From Actinacidiphila oryziradicis (GTDB lineage Bacteria; Actinomycetota; Actinomycetes; Streptomycetales; Streptomycetaceae), in assembly GCF_005047355.1 (NCBI RefSeq), contig NZ_SUMC01000046.1, forward strand, positions 1 to 64,000: a stretch of DNA of 64,000 bases, written 5' to 3'. Position numbers and translations under genes: made by a program. Numbering within the stretch: the stretch's first letter is position 1; the number at the start of each line of letters is the position of its first letter. This document shows positions 18,399-26,803 of this stretch, one piece after another. The notes beneath the pieces are model-generated. The model saw only the letters and a list, made by a program, of their open reading frames with translations. It was not told where the DNA came from and did no database searches.

Positions 18399-18650
18399 GC
18401 GGTTGCTCCCAAGTACGGGCCATGTACGGGCGACTGGATCGTACGTCCGCAGCTGGGTGGGATCGGTGAGCACCTTGTCGGCCCCGATCCGGGACCGCAG
18501 CAGCTCCGCGACCCCGGCGGCCCTGGTCGCCGGTTCCCCCGCTGCAGCTGCCGTGGTGGCGGGGGCTCTGCTGCGGGACGTACTACGGGACGTGCTGCGG
18601 ATTCTCACGCGGTTGCTCCCAAGTACGGGCCATGTACGGGCGACTGGATC
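18231..18650. repeat. perfect 210-bp tandem duplication across the oxidoreductase start
   Basis: Bases 18231-18440 and 18441-18650 are identical. The unit is exactly 70 codons long, keeps the minus-strand frame open, and contains the ribosome-binding site (GGGAG) and GTG start of the oxidoreductase. The result is two candidate translation starts, at 18398 and 18608; use of the upstream one would add a repeated 70-residue N-terminus. Zero divergence means the duplication is recent or is an assembly artefact. Confidence 0.9.
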
Positions 18651-18719
18651 GATTCCACGACTCGATAATTGAATACCGAATGATGGAACGATGTGCCGTG
18701 AGCATGCCCGTGTCAAGGG

Positions 18720-19045
18720 TCAGTGCAGCGCCACGTACACCGTGTTGGTCGCCTTCCCGCCCTGGAGCGGATTGTCGAAGTCGACGATGTGGGCGTCCGA
18801 TTCCGCGAAGACCTCCGTGAGCACGGCGACGAACTGCTCGTCCGGCGGATCGTTCGACCACTGGGCGAAGACGTTGCCGGGGTGCAGGAGTTCGGCGAAA
18901 GCGCGCAGCCCCGCAGCCTCGTAGAGCGCCGCGTGGCGCGGGTGCAGTACATGGCGCGGGGAGTGGTCGACGTCCAGCAGGACCGCGTGGAAACGGTGGT
19001 CCGGCGCCTGGGGATCCAGGCCGTGGGAGTCGCCGACATCGCGAA
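18720..19045 (-). pseudogene. 3' fragment of a spermidine-synthase-like methyltransferase
   Basis: About 105 residues of the C-terminal half of a spermidine-synthase-like SAM enzyme: FHAVLLDVDHSPRHVLHP, ALYEAAGLRAFAELLHPGNVFAQWSNDPPDE, FVAVLTEVFAESDAHIVDF and NTVYVALH before the stop. The motif-I SAM-binding loop and N-terminal domain are gone. At about 19045 the homology ends and ISL3 transposase DNA begins on the other strand, so the element or an associated deletion removed the 5' half. Confidence 0.65.
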
Positions 19046-20427
19046 GAAGCCTTCCGCTGCCTGGACAGCGGGTGTCCTCGGGCGACGTTCGTGGAGCAGG
19101 TGGACGGGCTGACCTACCGGCACGGTCGGCGGACGCTCGGTCTGCGGGCGGTGTTGCAGACCGTGGCGCTGATGCTGGCCGGCCGAGCCGGTGCCCGCCT
19201 GACCCGCGCGCTCGCGATAAACACCAGCCGGTCCACACTGCTGCGGCTGATACGGGCTCTCCCGGATCCCGAAGTGAGCACGCCAAGAGTGCTCGGCATT
19301 GATGAGTTCGCCCTGCTCAAGGGACATGTCTACGCCACGATCCTAGTGGACATCGAAACCCGTCGCCCGATCGATGTGCTGCCGACCGGACGACGGCAAC
19401 GGTGGCCGGATGGCTCGCCGAGCATCCTGGCGTCGAGGTCATCTGCCGGGATCGGTCGCCGGCCTTCGCCGAAGCCGGACGCATCGGAGCGCCGGAGGCG
19501 GTGCATTGCGCGGACCGCTGGCACATCTGGCACAACCTGGTTGAAGCCGTGGAGAAAGCGGTCGTCCGCCACCGGGCCCTGCTGCGCGAACCGCAGGACG
19601 CGGACCAAGCCCGCACCCTCCCTCTCCCCGAGACGGCGAAGCCCATGCCGGCTTCGCCGGCTGGGCCACGCCAGTCCGGCCGGCTCTCCGACCGGGTCCG
19701 CGAACAGCACGCGGCCGTCCATGCCCTGATCAGCCAAGGCGTGGGGCTGCGGCCGATCGCCCGCGAACTCGGACTGGCCCGCAACACCGTGCGCCGCCTC
19801 GCCCACGCGGCGACCGCCGACGAACTGCTGATAGGACGGTGGACGGGCCGCACCAGCATTCTCGATCCCCACAAGCCCTACCTCCACCAGCGGTGGCAGG
19901 AAGGCTGCACCAACGCCGCCCAGCTGTTCCAGGAACTACGCGAACGCGGCTACCAGGGCGGCACGACCGTGGTCAAACGCTACGTCCACCAACTACGCGA
20001 AGCCTTTCCCCAGGCAGATCCGCCACGCAGACCTCCGTCGGTGCGCGACGTGACCAGCTGGCTCACCCGCCACCCCGACAACCTCAGCGAGGAGAGGGCA
20101 CAGCAGCTCAAGGCGATCCTCGCCCGATGCCCCGAACTCGACCAGACCGCCCACCACGTCCGGTCCTTCGCCGAGCTGATGAACAACCGCAACGGACGAC
20201 AACTCGACCAGTGGATCGCAGACGTCCGCGCCGACGACGTCCCAGCTCTGCACACCTTCACCACCGGGCTGGACCAGGACCTCGACGCTGTCATCGCAGG
20301 CTTGAGCATGCGATACAGCTCCGGCGCGGTCGAAGGCCACAATAACAGAATCAAGATGCTCAAGCGGCAAATGTTCGGCCGCGCCGACTTCGACCTGATC
20401 CGCAAACGTATCCTCCTCCCCACGTGA
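19046..20427 (+). pseudogene. ISL3-family transposase, 5'-truncated and frameshifted
   Basis: The first frame carries the end of the zinc-binding region (FRCLDSGCPRATFVEQVDGL) and the start of the DDE core (RVLGIDEFALLKGHVYATILVD, DVLP). After a one-base loss near 19390 (DRTTATVAGW expected) the frame 19402-20427 continues with GWLAEHPGVEVICRDRS, ADRWHIWHNLVEAVEKAV, an internal HTH (GLRPIARELGLARNTVRRL) and the C-terminal SGAVEGHNNRIKMLKRQMFGRADFDL signature (IKxxKRxxxGRA). The N-terminal zinc finger start is absent. A CACGGAAAGTGATCCAGAAC sequence near 20474 resembles ISL3 ends and may mark the right boundary. Confidence 0.8.
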
Positions 20428-20550
20428 CGACCGCTCATGATCGCGGTTCCGGTGACGCTCCGTCGCCCTGGCACGGAAAGTGATCCAGAACCAAGATCCG
20501 TCGATCGGCTCCGACCTCACGGTGACGATCCACCCAGAGGAGGTTGCCCC

Positions 20551-20625
20551 ATGAGCACGACGACCGAGACGGCGCCGGCCGTGGACCGGGCCGGGCGGCG
20601 AGCCTGGCTCGGCCTGGCTGGCTTC
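20551..20625 (+). pseudogene. 5' stub of an MFS transporter
   Basis: ATG 20551 follows a good AGAGGAGG site and encodes MSTTTETAPAVDRAGRRAWLG, the usual start of Streptomyces DHA2-type drug transporters. The reading then turns abruptly into unrelated residues and stops at 20691, so only about 25 native codons remain. The promoter and ribosome-binding site are left attached to a dead gene. Confidence 0.5.
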
Positions 20626-20945
20626 GTTCACTTCAAGCGGCAGCGTTTGTCCATCGGTTCGGGCGTCAGTTGGCGGTCAACGGTGGCCTGAATGTTCACG
20701 AGAAATGACGTCACTGCATGGGCCGCGCCGTCGTGACAGCTCCTTCAAGCCTCCTCGATGATCGAGCAGATGGTGGAAGGCTCCCCAGGGCAGACGCCCC
20801 ATCGCCACAGGAGCCTGCCCAAACCGCACAAACCTCACAGTTCAGGACACTAGGTAGCCCAATTTCTGACCGGTCACGGACGCAGCGATGAGTTTGCCCG
20901 GCCCGGAGAGTCTCAGCACCGTTATCGCCATCACAGGAGGAACAC
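20626..20945. other. mixed remnant DNA before the DHFR-like gene
   Basis: No gene was recognised. The segment looks like joined pieces of insertion-sequence ends (a run TGGCCTGAATGTTCACGAGA near 20683 is reminiscent of transposon flanks). The 60 bases before 20946 hold the promoter region and the AGGAGG site of the next gene. Confidence 0.35.
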
Positions 20946-21590
20946 GTGGCTCAGCTACTGAGAGTCCAGAACTTCAACGTCTCGAGTGACGGAATCGGTG
21001 CCGGTGAGGACCAGACCCTCGAGAGGCCATTCGGTCATGTCGAGCCCGAAAGGCTATTCGCCTGGGCCGGCGCCACGGCGAGCTGGCCCATGCGCACCGA
21101 CCCCGGGGGCAGCCGGGGTCTCGACGACTACCTCACGCGGGACTACGCCCGCAACATCGGCGCCGAAATCATGGGCCGCAACAAGTTCGGTCCCCAGCGC
21201 GGGCCCTGGCACAACCACGAGTGGCGCGGCTGGTGGGGTGACAAGCCCCCGTTCCGCACCCCAGTATTCGTCCTGACCCACCACAAGCGTCCTTCTTTCA
21301 CGCTCTCCGACACCACGTTCCACTTCGTCGACGGCGACCCTGCCACGGTCCTCGAACAGGCCCGGGAGGCGGCGCAGGGCAAAGACGTCCGACTCGGCGG
21401 CGGGGCTACCACCATCCGGCAGTTCCTCGACGCCGACCTCGTCGACACCCTGCACGTGGCGGTCTCGCCGGTGAAGCTCGGGTCCGGAGTACGACTCTGG
21501 GAGTCCCCCGATGAGCTGCTCGACCGGTTCCACCTGGAGGTCGTTCCCAGCCCGAGCGGGGTGACGCACCACCTGTTCTGGCGAAAGTGA
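20946..21590 (+). CDS. dihydrofolate reductase-family protein (RibD C-terminal-like)
   Basis: A 214-residue member of the DHFR/RibD_C superfamily. VQNFNVSSDGIGAG at the N-terminus, EIMGRNKFGPQRGPW in the centre, VFVLTHHKRPSF, then the NADPH-binding GKDVRLGGGATTIRQFLDADLVDTLHVAVSPVKLGSG block, are diagnostic. Length is normal for these stand-alone reductases. The GTG start at 20946 has an AGGAGG site 5 bases upstream. Physiological substrate is unknown; such proteins are often annotated as deaminase/reductases without evidence. It stands alone between gene remnants and seems intact. Confidence 0.88.
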   Translation: MAQLLRVQNFNVSSDGIGAGEDQTLERPFGHVEPERLFAWAGATASWPMRTDPGGSRGLDDYLTRDYARNIGAEIMGRNKFGPQRGPWHNHEWRGWWGDKPPFRTPVFVLTHHKRPSFTLSDTTFHFVDGDPATVLEQAREAAQGKDVRLGGGATTIRQFLDADLVDTLHVAVSPVKLGSGVRLWESPDELLDRFHLEVVPSPSGVTHHLFWRK

Positions 21591-21754
21591 CCGGTCCTCA
21601 GGGCTGGCCCCGGCCCACTGTTTTGCCTCCCGGGGCTGCCCTGAGGCTGGCCGCCACCCGCGCCCGCGCCGAACAGATGGCGGCGGCGGCCGCGGACGCC
21701 GGGTAACGAAGCCGTGCGGCGGGTCGCGGTGTCCTCGCGTCCGCCTCCGCTGGC

Positions 21755-21835
21755 CTACCGCAGGGAGATATTGAGCTTCTCGCCGACGGTTCGGAAGCCG
21801 ATCCGGGCATAGATCCTAGCGAACTCGCCCGCATC
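21755..21835 (-). pseudogene. 3' tail of a GNAT acetyltransferase
   Basis: The minus strand reads FARIYARIGFRTVGEKLNISL before a TAG, the usual end of a GNAT fold (Y.R.GFR.VGE). Nothing upstream continues the domain. It is one of several gene ends in this 1.4-kb graveyard; 21591-21754 has no recognised gene. Confidence 0.5.
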
Positions 21836-21980
21836 CAATTGGCCTCAACTCCAGCTCTGCCAGTGCTTGCAGTCAGCGGTGATGGCGCTCTTTGGATTGG
21901 GGTCTGACCGTGACGGCTACGGCTGAATGAGGAGCGCGCTAGCAAGTCGCGGCTCCGCAGGCGGGAGTCATCCGCCTCGG

Positions 21981-22322
21981 TCAGGCCGCCGCGCCGCCGA
22001 ATCCGATCTCGTTGCCGTCCGGGTCGCGGAAGGTGGCCTTGCGGACGCCGTTGGCGTAGGTCTCGTGCTCGGCCGGCTCCAGACCCCGCTCGGCGATCTG
22101 GGAGATGCGGGCGTCGAAGTCGCCGACGAAGAGGGTGTGCATGGCGTGCCCGGCATGCTCGGGCCGCACCTCGATGAACACGTACCGGTGGTCGGCGAGC
22201 TCCCATACCGCCTCGGTGTCGTTGGGCAGGAACGACGGCGGAGCGCCGAGGAGTCGCTCGTACCAGGCCGTCGCCGCGGTGTAGTCGCGGACGGGGATCC
22301 CCGCGAACAGATCCATAGTCAT
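21981..22322 (-). CDS. VOC-family (glyoxalase/bleomycin resistance-like) protein
   Basis: A 113-residue single-module vicinal-oxygen-chelate protein, complete by length. DLFAGIPVRDYTAATAWYERLLG opens the first beta-alpha-beta-beta-beta unit, YVFIEVRPEHAG forms its end, and TLFVGDFDARISQIAERGLEPAEHETYANGVRKATFRDPDGNEIGFGG the second. The final DPDGNEIGF motif carries a metal-ligand Glu. The start may be ATG 22322 or the ATG two codons later (MDLFAG). A dimer would form the active site; resistance or isomerase roles are both possible. It is bracketed by copies of GGGTCTGACC (21900 and, inverted, 22506). Confidence 0.8.
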   Translation of the reverse strand: MTMDLFAGIPVRDYTAATAWYERLLGAPPSFLPNDTEAVWELADHRYVFIEVRPEHAGHAMHTLFVGDFDARISQIAERGLEPAEHETYANGVRKATFRDPDGNEIGFGGAAA

Positions 22323-22951
22323 GAGGTCATGCTATGCACGCTGGCGTCTGAGCAGGGATCCCATGAACATTCGCACGGGGTCTGACCTGCGGCGTATAGG
22401 GAGAGAACCAGGCACCGGCTGCGGTTCCCTGAAGCTTGCAGGGAATGCAGGGAACTGCCGACAGGGAACCGGATACAGCCCGCGCCGTAGTCGTCACGGA
22501 AGCGCGGTCAGACCCAAAATCGCTGAGTCTCATCAGCGGTGATCTTGGCATGTCCGCTCCCCGCTGGACAAGCGGCTGACGTAGGGGTCCCCGCCGTCGG
22601 TGCGCTCCGGCACCGATACACGGCGTCAGGCTCGCTGCCCCCAGCTGTGAGTGGGGTCGTTGCGGGGAGTGCGGTCGGGGAGCCGTGACCACGACGCCGA
22701 GATCACCTACGCCACACTCCGCTACTACCTCTACGCACGCGGACTGCGGTCCCCGGACAGCGACTGAACACAACGCCATCCCAATGGCCGGATTCCCTGG
22801 CACAAAACACCAGACCGCCCGACCTGCGGTGTGCGCCAGGCCGACCGCCCCACCAAACCTCGTGCCATCCAAAAAGGCCCGCCCAGGTCAAGGCCACCCC
22901 ACCCGGCCAAGTTCAATGTCCGAGGACAGTCAGAAAAGACCTACAACTGGA
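22323..22951. other. remnant DNA between the VOC gene and the phage genes
   Basis: No intact gene. A short frame from GTG 22669 to TGA 22767 (EITYATLRYYLYARGL) looks like a protein tail. Repeats near 22423-22470 are listed separately. The final 25 bases before the phage gene match the start of the broken cation transporter at 7104. Confidence 0.4.
22423..22470. repeat. inverted repeat GGTTCCCTG / CAGGGAACC with internal copies
   Basis: GGTTCCCTG at 22423-22431 is matched by CAGGGAACC at 22462-22470, and two more CAGGGAA units lie between them. Together with GGGTCTGACC copies on both sides (21900, 22379, and inverted at 22506) this looks like an insertion-sequence end or a recombination or repressor site. 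No function can be assigned. Confidence 0.35.
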
Positions 22952-22975
22952 GTCGGTTGTCACCTACGAAGCCAG

Positions 22976-23185
22976 TCAGCAGACCTCAGGCTGCGGGTCC
23001 AACACGGTGGCCGACATGATGTCCATGCTGTGCTGGCACAGGCCGCACTGGACGCCGCCTGGCGTGCCCCCGTTGGAGTACAGCTGGGGCACGTCGATGG
23101 GCTGGAGGTAGTTCGGGCAGGTCTCGGTTAGGCGCTGCACCACCGCGGCGTAATACGTGGCCGGTGCGAACGTGGTGACGCTCAT
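22976..23185 (-). CDS. small phage protein downstream of the tail fibre
   Basis: A 69-residue protein whose ATG overlaps the stop of the tail-fibre gene (ATGA), so it is coupled to it. It has CGLCQHSM in the C-terminal half and an earlier Cys in ETCPNYL, a possible metal site, and many Gln/Tyr/Pro residues. I do not recognise the family; position suggests a tail accessory or baseplate-associated protein of an actinophage-type prophage. Confidence 0.55.
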   Translation of the reverse strand: MSVTTFAPATYYAAVVQRLTETCPNYLQPIDVPQLYSNGGTPGGVQCGLCQHSMDIMSATVLDPQPEVC

Positions 23186-26175
23186 GATGCGATCAGCATC
23201 CAGTCGACTCCTGTAGCGGTCGTATTGGTCCTGGTCACCCACACCGTCAGGCCGGTGGAGGAGATGGAGGTGACACCGACGCCGGTCACAGCGGTGCCGG
23301 GGGCGGTCGTACTCGCGGTGGCGAAGCCCCGGATGGTGGCTCCCTGCACGTTCAGGCCGGTGACAACGACACTGGTGGGGGTATTGGCGGCGCTGGGCGT
23401 GATGGTGACGCGGCCGGTCACGATGGATCCGGCCGTCAGCACGCCGGCCACGGACGCGCCGGTGTCGACGACCAGGCCGCCGAGCTCGGTGAAGTCCAGG
23501 TTCTTCGCGTTGACGTCAATGTGGAGTCCGGAGCCGCGCACTTCCACGTTGGTGAAGCCGCCGCCACCGCCGGACCCGTTGGAGGCGTACGACACGACCC
23601 GCGAGGTGCCGTTGGTGTCCTTCGCGGCCTCCCAGAAGGTGTACGCGGTGCCGTCCAGGTTGTCGGTGGCCTCGATCCGGACCCGGCCGCCGTCGACACC
23701 CTGGATAGGCGAGTTCAGCCGGAGCGTGGCGGTACCACGGGAGATGTACGGGGCTTCGACGATGGTCTGGGGCTGGAGGTTGCCGCCGCCTAGGTCGACG
23801 ACGTCGGAGCTGATCTGCCCGGGGGTGACCTCGCTTGCGTGGCCGCTGTAGATGAGCAGGGCGCCGGAAGTTCCGGGGCCGCCGGCTGGGTCCATCACCA
23901 GGCGGCGGCCGGACGCCGCGGTGCGGACAACGCCACCGGTGACGGTGGCACCGGTGATCGCGCCGCCGGTGATCGTCTTGCCGGTGATCGCGTCCGCAGC
24001 GAGCGCCGTCGCCGTGACCGCGCCGACATCAAGCTTCGCGGCCGTGATCGCGTTCGCGGCGATCACGTCGGCCGTGATGCCCAGGGCTTTGATCTGCGCC
24101 GCGGTGATCGACTGGGCGGTGATCTTCGCGGCGTCGAGGGTGCCAGCGGTGATCCTGTCGCCGTTGATCGTGCCGGCGGTCATCTTCGGTGTGGTGATCG
24201 CGCCGTCCGCGATCTGCGTACTACCCACGACGGGGCGAACCGCGGCGTTGTCGAACCAGACGAAGCCCGCAGCGGCCTGGAAGGACTCGGCGAGGATGAC
24301 GGCCTGAGTCGTGTTCGCCGGCGCGATGACCGTGCCCGTGACGCGCTGCCAAGTCGCACCGAGGACAGGCGGGGAGGCCTGCACGACGCCGTAGCCGACG
24401 ACCGTCCCGGCCGCGTCCTCCCACCGCGCGTACCACTTCACGATCGCGGTGCTCGTGTAGTCCGTGGAGGCCTGGTAGTCGATCGCGACATACAGCTGGT
24501 CGCCGGCCAGGCACGGGATGGTGGTGATGACCAGCGACCTGGTGGTGGCCGACCCTGCGGCGGCGGACACCTTGAGCGACTTGCCCGACCCGTTGCCCTT
24601 GGTCGAGTCCACCGACCAGGAGGTGGTGGACGCGACGAGCGCCGCGGTGTACGCGCCCTCGAAGGAAGGATCGCTGAGGATGTTGGAGCCGCCGCCGACG
24701 GTCAACTTGTCGGCGGTGATGGCCCCGGCCGCGATGGCGGCCGCCGTGACCGCGTTCGCCGCGATCTTGCCAGCGGTCACCGCGTCCGTGGCGATCTTGC
24801 CGGCGGTCACCGAGTCCGTGGCCAGGGCCGCCGTGGTGACGGACTCGGCCACGAAGTTCGTGCTGTCCACCAGCCCGGTCTTGAGGACTTCCACCGTGAC
24901 CACGTCGACCTGCATCACGCCGGTCGCGGACTGCTGCGTGTAGTTCAGCCACAGGTACGGCGTGATGAACCGCACCTGGTCGTGCACCAGGCCCGCGGCG
25001 CGGGGGTCGGTGTTGGGGCCCGCGCTGCCGCTCACGCCGGGCGCGGCCCGGCCCTTGAGGTAGCCGGTGTAGACCGTCCACCCGTTCGCGACGGGCTGCG
25101 CCTCCAGGACTGCGGCACAGTAATACTGCCCTGTCGGCAAGTTGGCGCCGTCGCGGTTGACCAGCGTGACGCCATCCGCGCCGATGCCCAGAACACCGAT
25201 GAACACGTTGTCGGCGCCGGCGGCGGGCTGTGCGGTGGCACGGACCCGGACACTCACCCGGTACAGCACGGCCGGGTCGTAGGCAATCAGCGTGGTACCG
25301 CGCAGCCGCACCAAACCGGTGGCCTGGCCGACCGTCGGCCCCGAGGGTGCGTCCGTGACGCCCGTCAGGTGGCTCCAGCCGCCGCCCGGGCCGGTGGCCG
25401 TCACCTGCCAGGCCGCCGGGTCGCCCATCGCGTCCACAAGGCGCTGGCTGGCGCTGTCGGCAAGCGCACCACCGAGGGTGTTGAGCGTGACCGCACCGCT
25501 AGCGATCTTGCCCGTGGACACGGCCGCGTCGTGCAGGTGCTCCTCCAGGACGCCGCCGGCGGCCAGCGCGACGCTGCCCACCGCCCCCGCCTGGATCTTC
25601 GCGGCGGTGACCGCGCCGTTGGCGAGAGCCAGGTCGGTGACGATGCCGTCCAGCACGGCCTGCGCGACCACCTGCAGCGGCCCGGCCGGGCCCGCCACGG
25701 CCGACGGCCCGGATGCCGCACCGGAGGTGGACACGCACACCAGCCGCACCCACACCGGCCCGCCTGTGGGCACGGTCACGCTGCTGCCAGAGGCGGAGTG
25801 GAGCGCGGAGAACAGCGAGCCGCCGCCGGGGAAGTCCGCCGACGCGGAGAAGTAGACCCTGACCGAGGCGAAGTCGGCCGGGGCCTGGCTGCCGTCCGCG
25901 AACGTCCCGTTCCAGGACACGCCGACACCGCCGAGGACGGAGGTGACCGTGTGCGCGGACGGCACCGGCGGGGTGGGGCCGTTGACGGCCGCCAGCGCCA
26001 CCGTGCCGTCCTGCTGCACGCCGATGCTGCCGCGCAACGCGCCGGCGTCGTCGTAGACGGCGATGGCGCCGTTCTCGATCGAGGAGTTCGCCAGGCGGCT
26101 GGAGCGCGACAGGTCCCGGACCTGACGCTCCAGGGCGGCGATCCTGCCCGCCAGAAGAGTAAGGGTGTCAGCCAA
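23182..26175 (-). CDS. phage minor tail / tail fibre protein
   Basis: A 997-residue structural protein. The N-terminus has a short coiled coil (LLAGRIAALERQVRDL, residues 6-22), followed by a fibronectin-like beta domain (PVPSAHTVTSVLGGVGVSWNG...). Then come repeated 8-10 residue modules of the type DAVTAGKIA / AITAAKLDVG (about 185-235, 435-490 and 690-770), which are characteristic of trimeric tail fibres. Two carbohydrate-binding-like jelly-roll segments lie between (around 255-430 and 500-650; SDPSFEGAYTAALVASTTSWSV). The C-terminus is Gly/Thr-rich. It probably mediates host recognition. No frameshift is seen, unlike the other phage genes in this window. Confidence 0.85.
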   Translation of the reverse strand: MADTLTLLAGRIAALERQVRDLSRSSRLANSSIENGAIAVYDDAGALRGSIGVQQDGTVALAAVNGPTPPVPSAHTVTSVLGGVGVSWNGTFADGSQAPADFASVRVYFSASADFPGGGSLFSALHSASGSSVTVPTGGPVWVRLVCVSTSGAASGPSAVAGPAGPLQVVAQAVLDGIVTDLALANGAVTAAKIQAGAVGSVALAAGGVLEEHLHDAAVSTGKIASGAVTLNTLGGALADSASQRLVDAMGDPAAWQVTATGPGGGWSHLTGVTDAPSGPTVGQATGLVRLRGTTLIAYDPAVLYRVSVRVRATAQPAAGADNVFIGVLGIGADGVTLVNRDGANLPTGQYYCAAVLEAQPVANGWTVYTGYLKGRAAPGVSGSAGPNTDPRAAGLVHDQVRFITPYLWLNYTQQSATGVMQVDVVTVEVLKTGLVDSTNFVAESVTTAALATDSVTAGKIATDAVTAGKIAANAVTAAAIAAGAITADKLTVGGGSNILSDPSFEGAYTAALVASTTSWSVDSTKGNGSGKSLKVSAAAGSATTRSLVITTIPCLAGDQLYVAIDYQASTDYTSTAIVKWYARWEDAAGTVVGYGVVQASPPVLGATWQRVTGTVIAPANTTQAVILAESFQAAAGFVWFDNAAVRPVVGSTQIADGAITTPKMTAGTINGDRITAGTLDAAKITAQSITAAQIKALGITADVIAANAITAAKLDVGAVTATALAADAITGKTITGGAITGATVTGGVVRTAASGRRLVMDPAGGPGTSGALLIYSGHASEVTPGQISSDVVDLGGGNLQPQTIVEAPYISRGTATLRLNSPIQGVDGGRVRIEATDNLDGTAYTFWEAAKDTNGTSRVVSYASNGSGGGGGFTNVEVRGSGLHIDVNAKNLDFTELGGLVVDTGASVAGVLTAGSIVTGRVTITPSAANTPTSVVVTGLNVQGATIRGFATASTTAPGTAVTGVGVTSISSTGLTVWVTRTNTTATGVDWMLIAS

Positions 26176-26179
26176 GGGT

Positions 26180-26283
26180 TCAGCCTCCGTAGGTGAAGGA
26201 GTCGGCGCGCGCCAGGCTCACCGTCATGCGCTCCTGCTGGTCCCCTTGCGCCGGCGTGAGCGACCATCCGGTCACCCGCGCCC
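26180..26283 (-). pseudogene. 3' fragment of a phage tail gene
   Basis: The last 34 codons of a gene immediately upstream of the fibre gene (stop 4 bases before its ATG): VTGWSLTPAQGDQQERMTVSLARADSFTYGG read in two parts. At 26284 the frame meets the left inverted repeat of an inserted element and homology ends. It was probably a minor tail protein of the ReqiPepy6 Gp37-like type, judged only by position and the tail residues. Confidence 0.5.
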
Positions 26284-26383
26284 CCACTGAAGATGGACCA
26301 CTGCGCGGTTCGTGCCATGGAACCTTGACCACCTGGTCAGAGCCTTGCTGGGCGGTGTCAGACCCTTGCCGGATGATCTGGCC

Positions 26384-26782
26384 ATGCTGATCGCGACCAA
26401 CGAGCGTGGCCATGTGGTGAAACGCCCGTCCAAGCCTGCTATCGGGACGATGCTGGCCAACCTTCGACGGGGGAACGCCCACATGGTCCTGGAGCGGGTG
26501 GATGAGGAACAACCTGGCAGCTGGTACATCCAGGTCCTGCTCCGCGACAACAACACCTTCCAGCTCGAATACCGGGACGGCGTCGCTGAGCTGCACTATC
26601 AGACGCAGACAATCTCCCAGGAGAAGGTCCTCGGGGCGCTGCTCGGTTGGGCCGGGGCAAAGCCAGGCTGGCGAGACGGCTTCATGTGGAACAACATCGC
26701 CGCCGAGTTCAGCCCCCAGTGCCGTGATGCCCCGGAGCCGTCCGGCGGCGCGGGGCCATCGACGGGTGCGGAATCGGCCTGA
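26384..26782 (+). CDS. hypothetical protein, possibly Imm1-like, carried in the outer element
   Basis: A 132-residue protein starting at ATG 26384. The sequence AHMVLERVDEEQPGSWYIQVLLRDNNTFQLEYRDGVAELHYQ followed by TISQEKVLGALLGWAG resembles the beta-rich core and closing helix of Imm1-type immunity proteins, but the match is by impression only. The last 25 residues are Pro/Ser/Ala-rich. It is the only gene inside the 553-bp inverted-repeat element, so it appears to be cargo. Alternative: an unrelated Streptomyces hypothetical protein. Confidence 0.5.
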   Translation: MLIATNERGHVVKRPSKPAIGTMLANLRRGNAHMVLERVDEEQPGSWYIQVLLRDNNTFQLEYRDGVAELHYQTQTISQEKVLGALLGWAGAKPGWRDGFMWNNIAAEFSPQCRDAPEPSGGAGPSTGAESA

Positions 26783-26803
26783 CTAGGGTGGTCAAGGTTC
26801 GAT

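Noticed and set aside
23182..26175. Possible CRISPR or DNA tandem repeats in the tail-fibre gene
   Set aside because: The repetition is of 8-10 residue protein modules (DAVTAGKIA-like) with varied codons; there are no spacer-repeat units.
23839..26196. A 785-residue plus-strand open frame opposite the tail fibre
   Set aside because: Arg/Gly-rich antisense shadow without any motif; the minus-strand tail protein explains the region.
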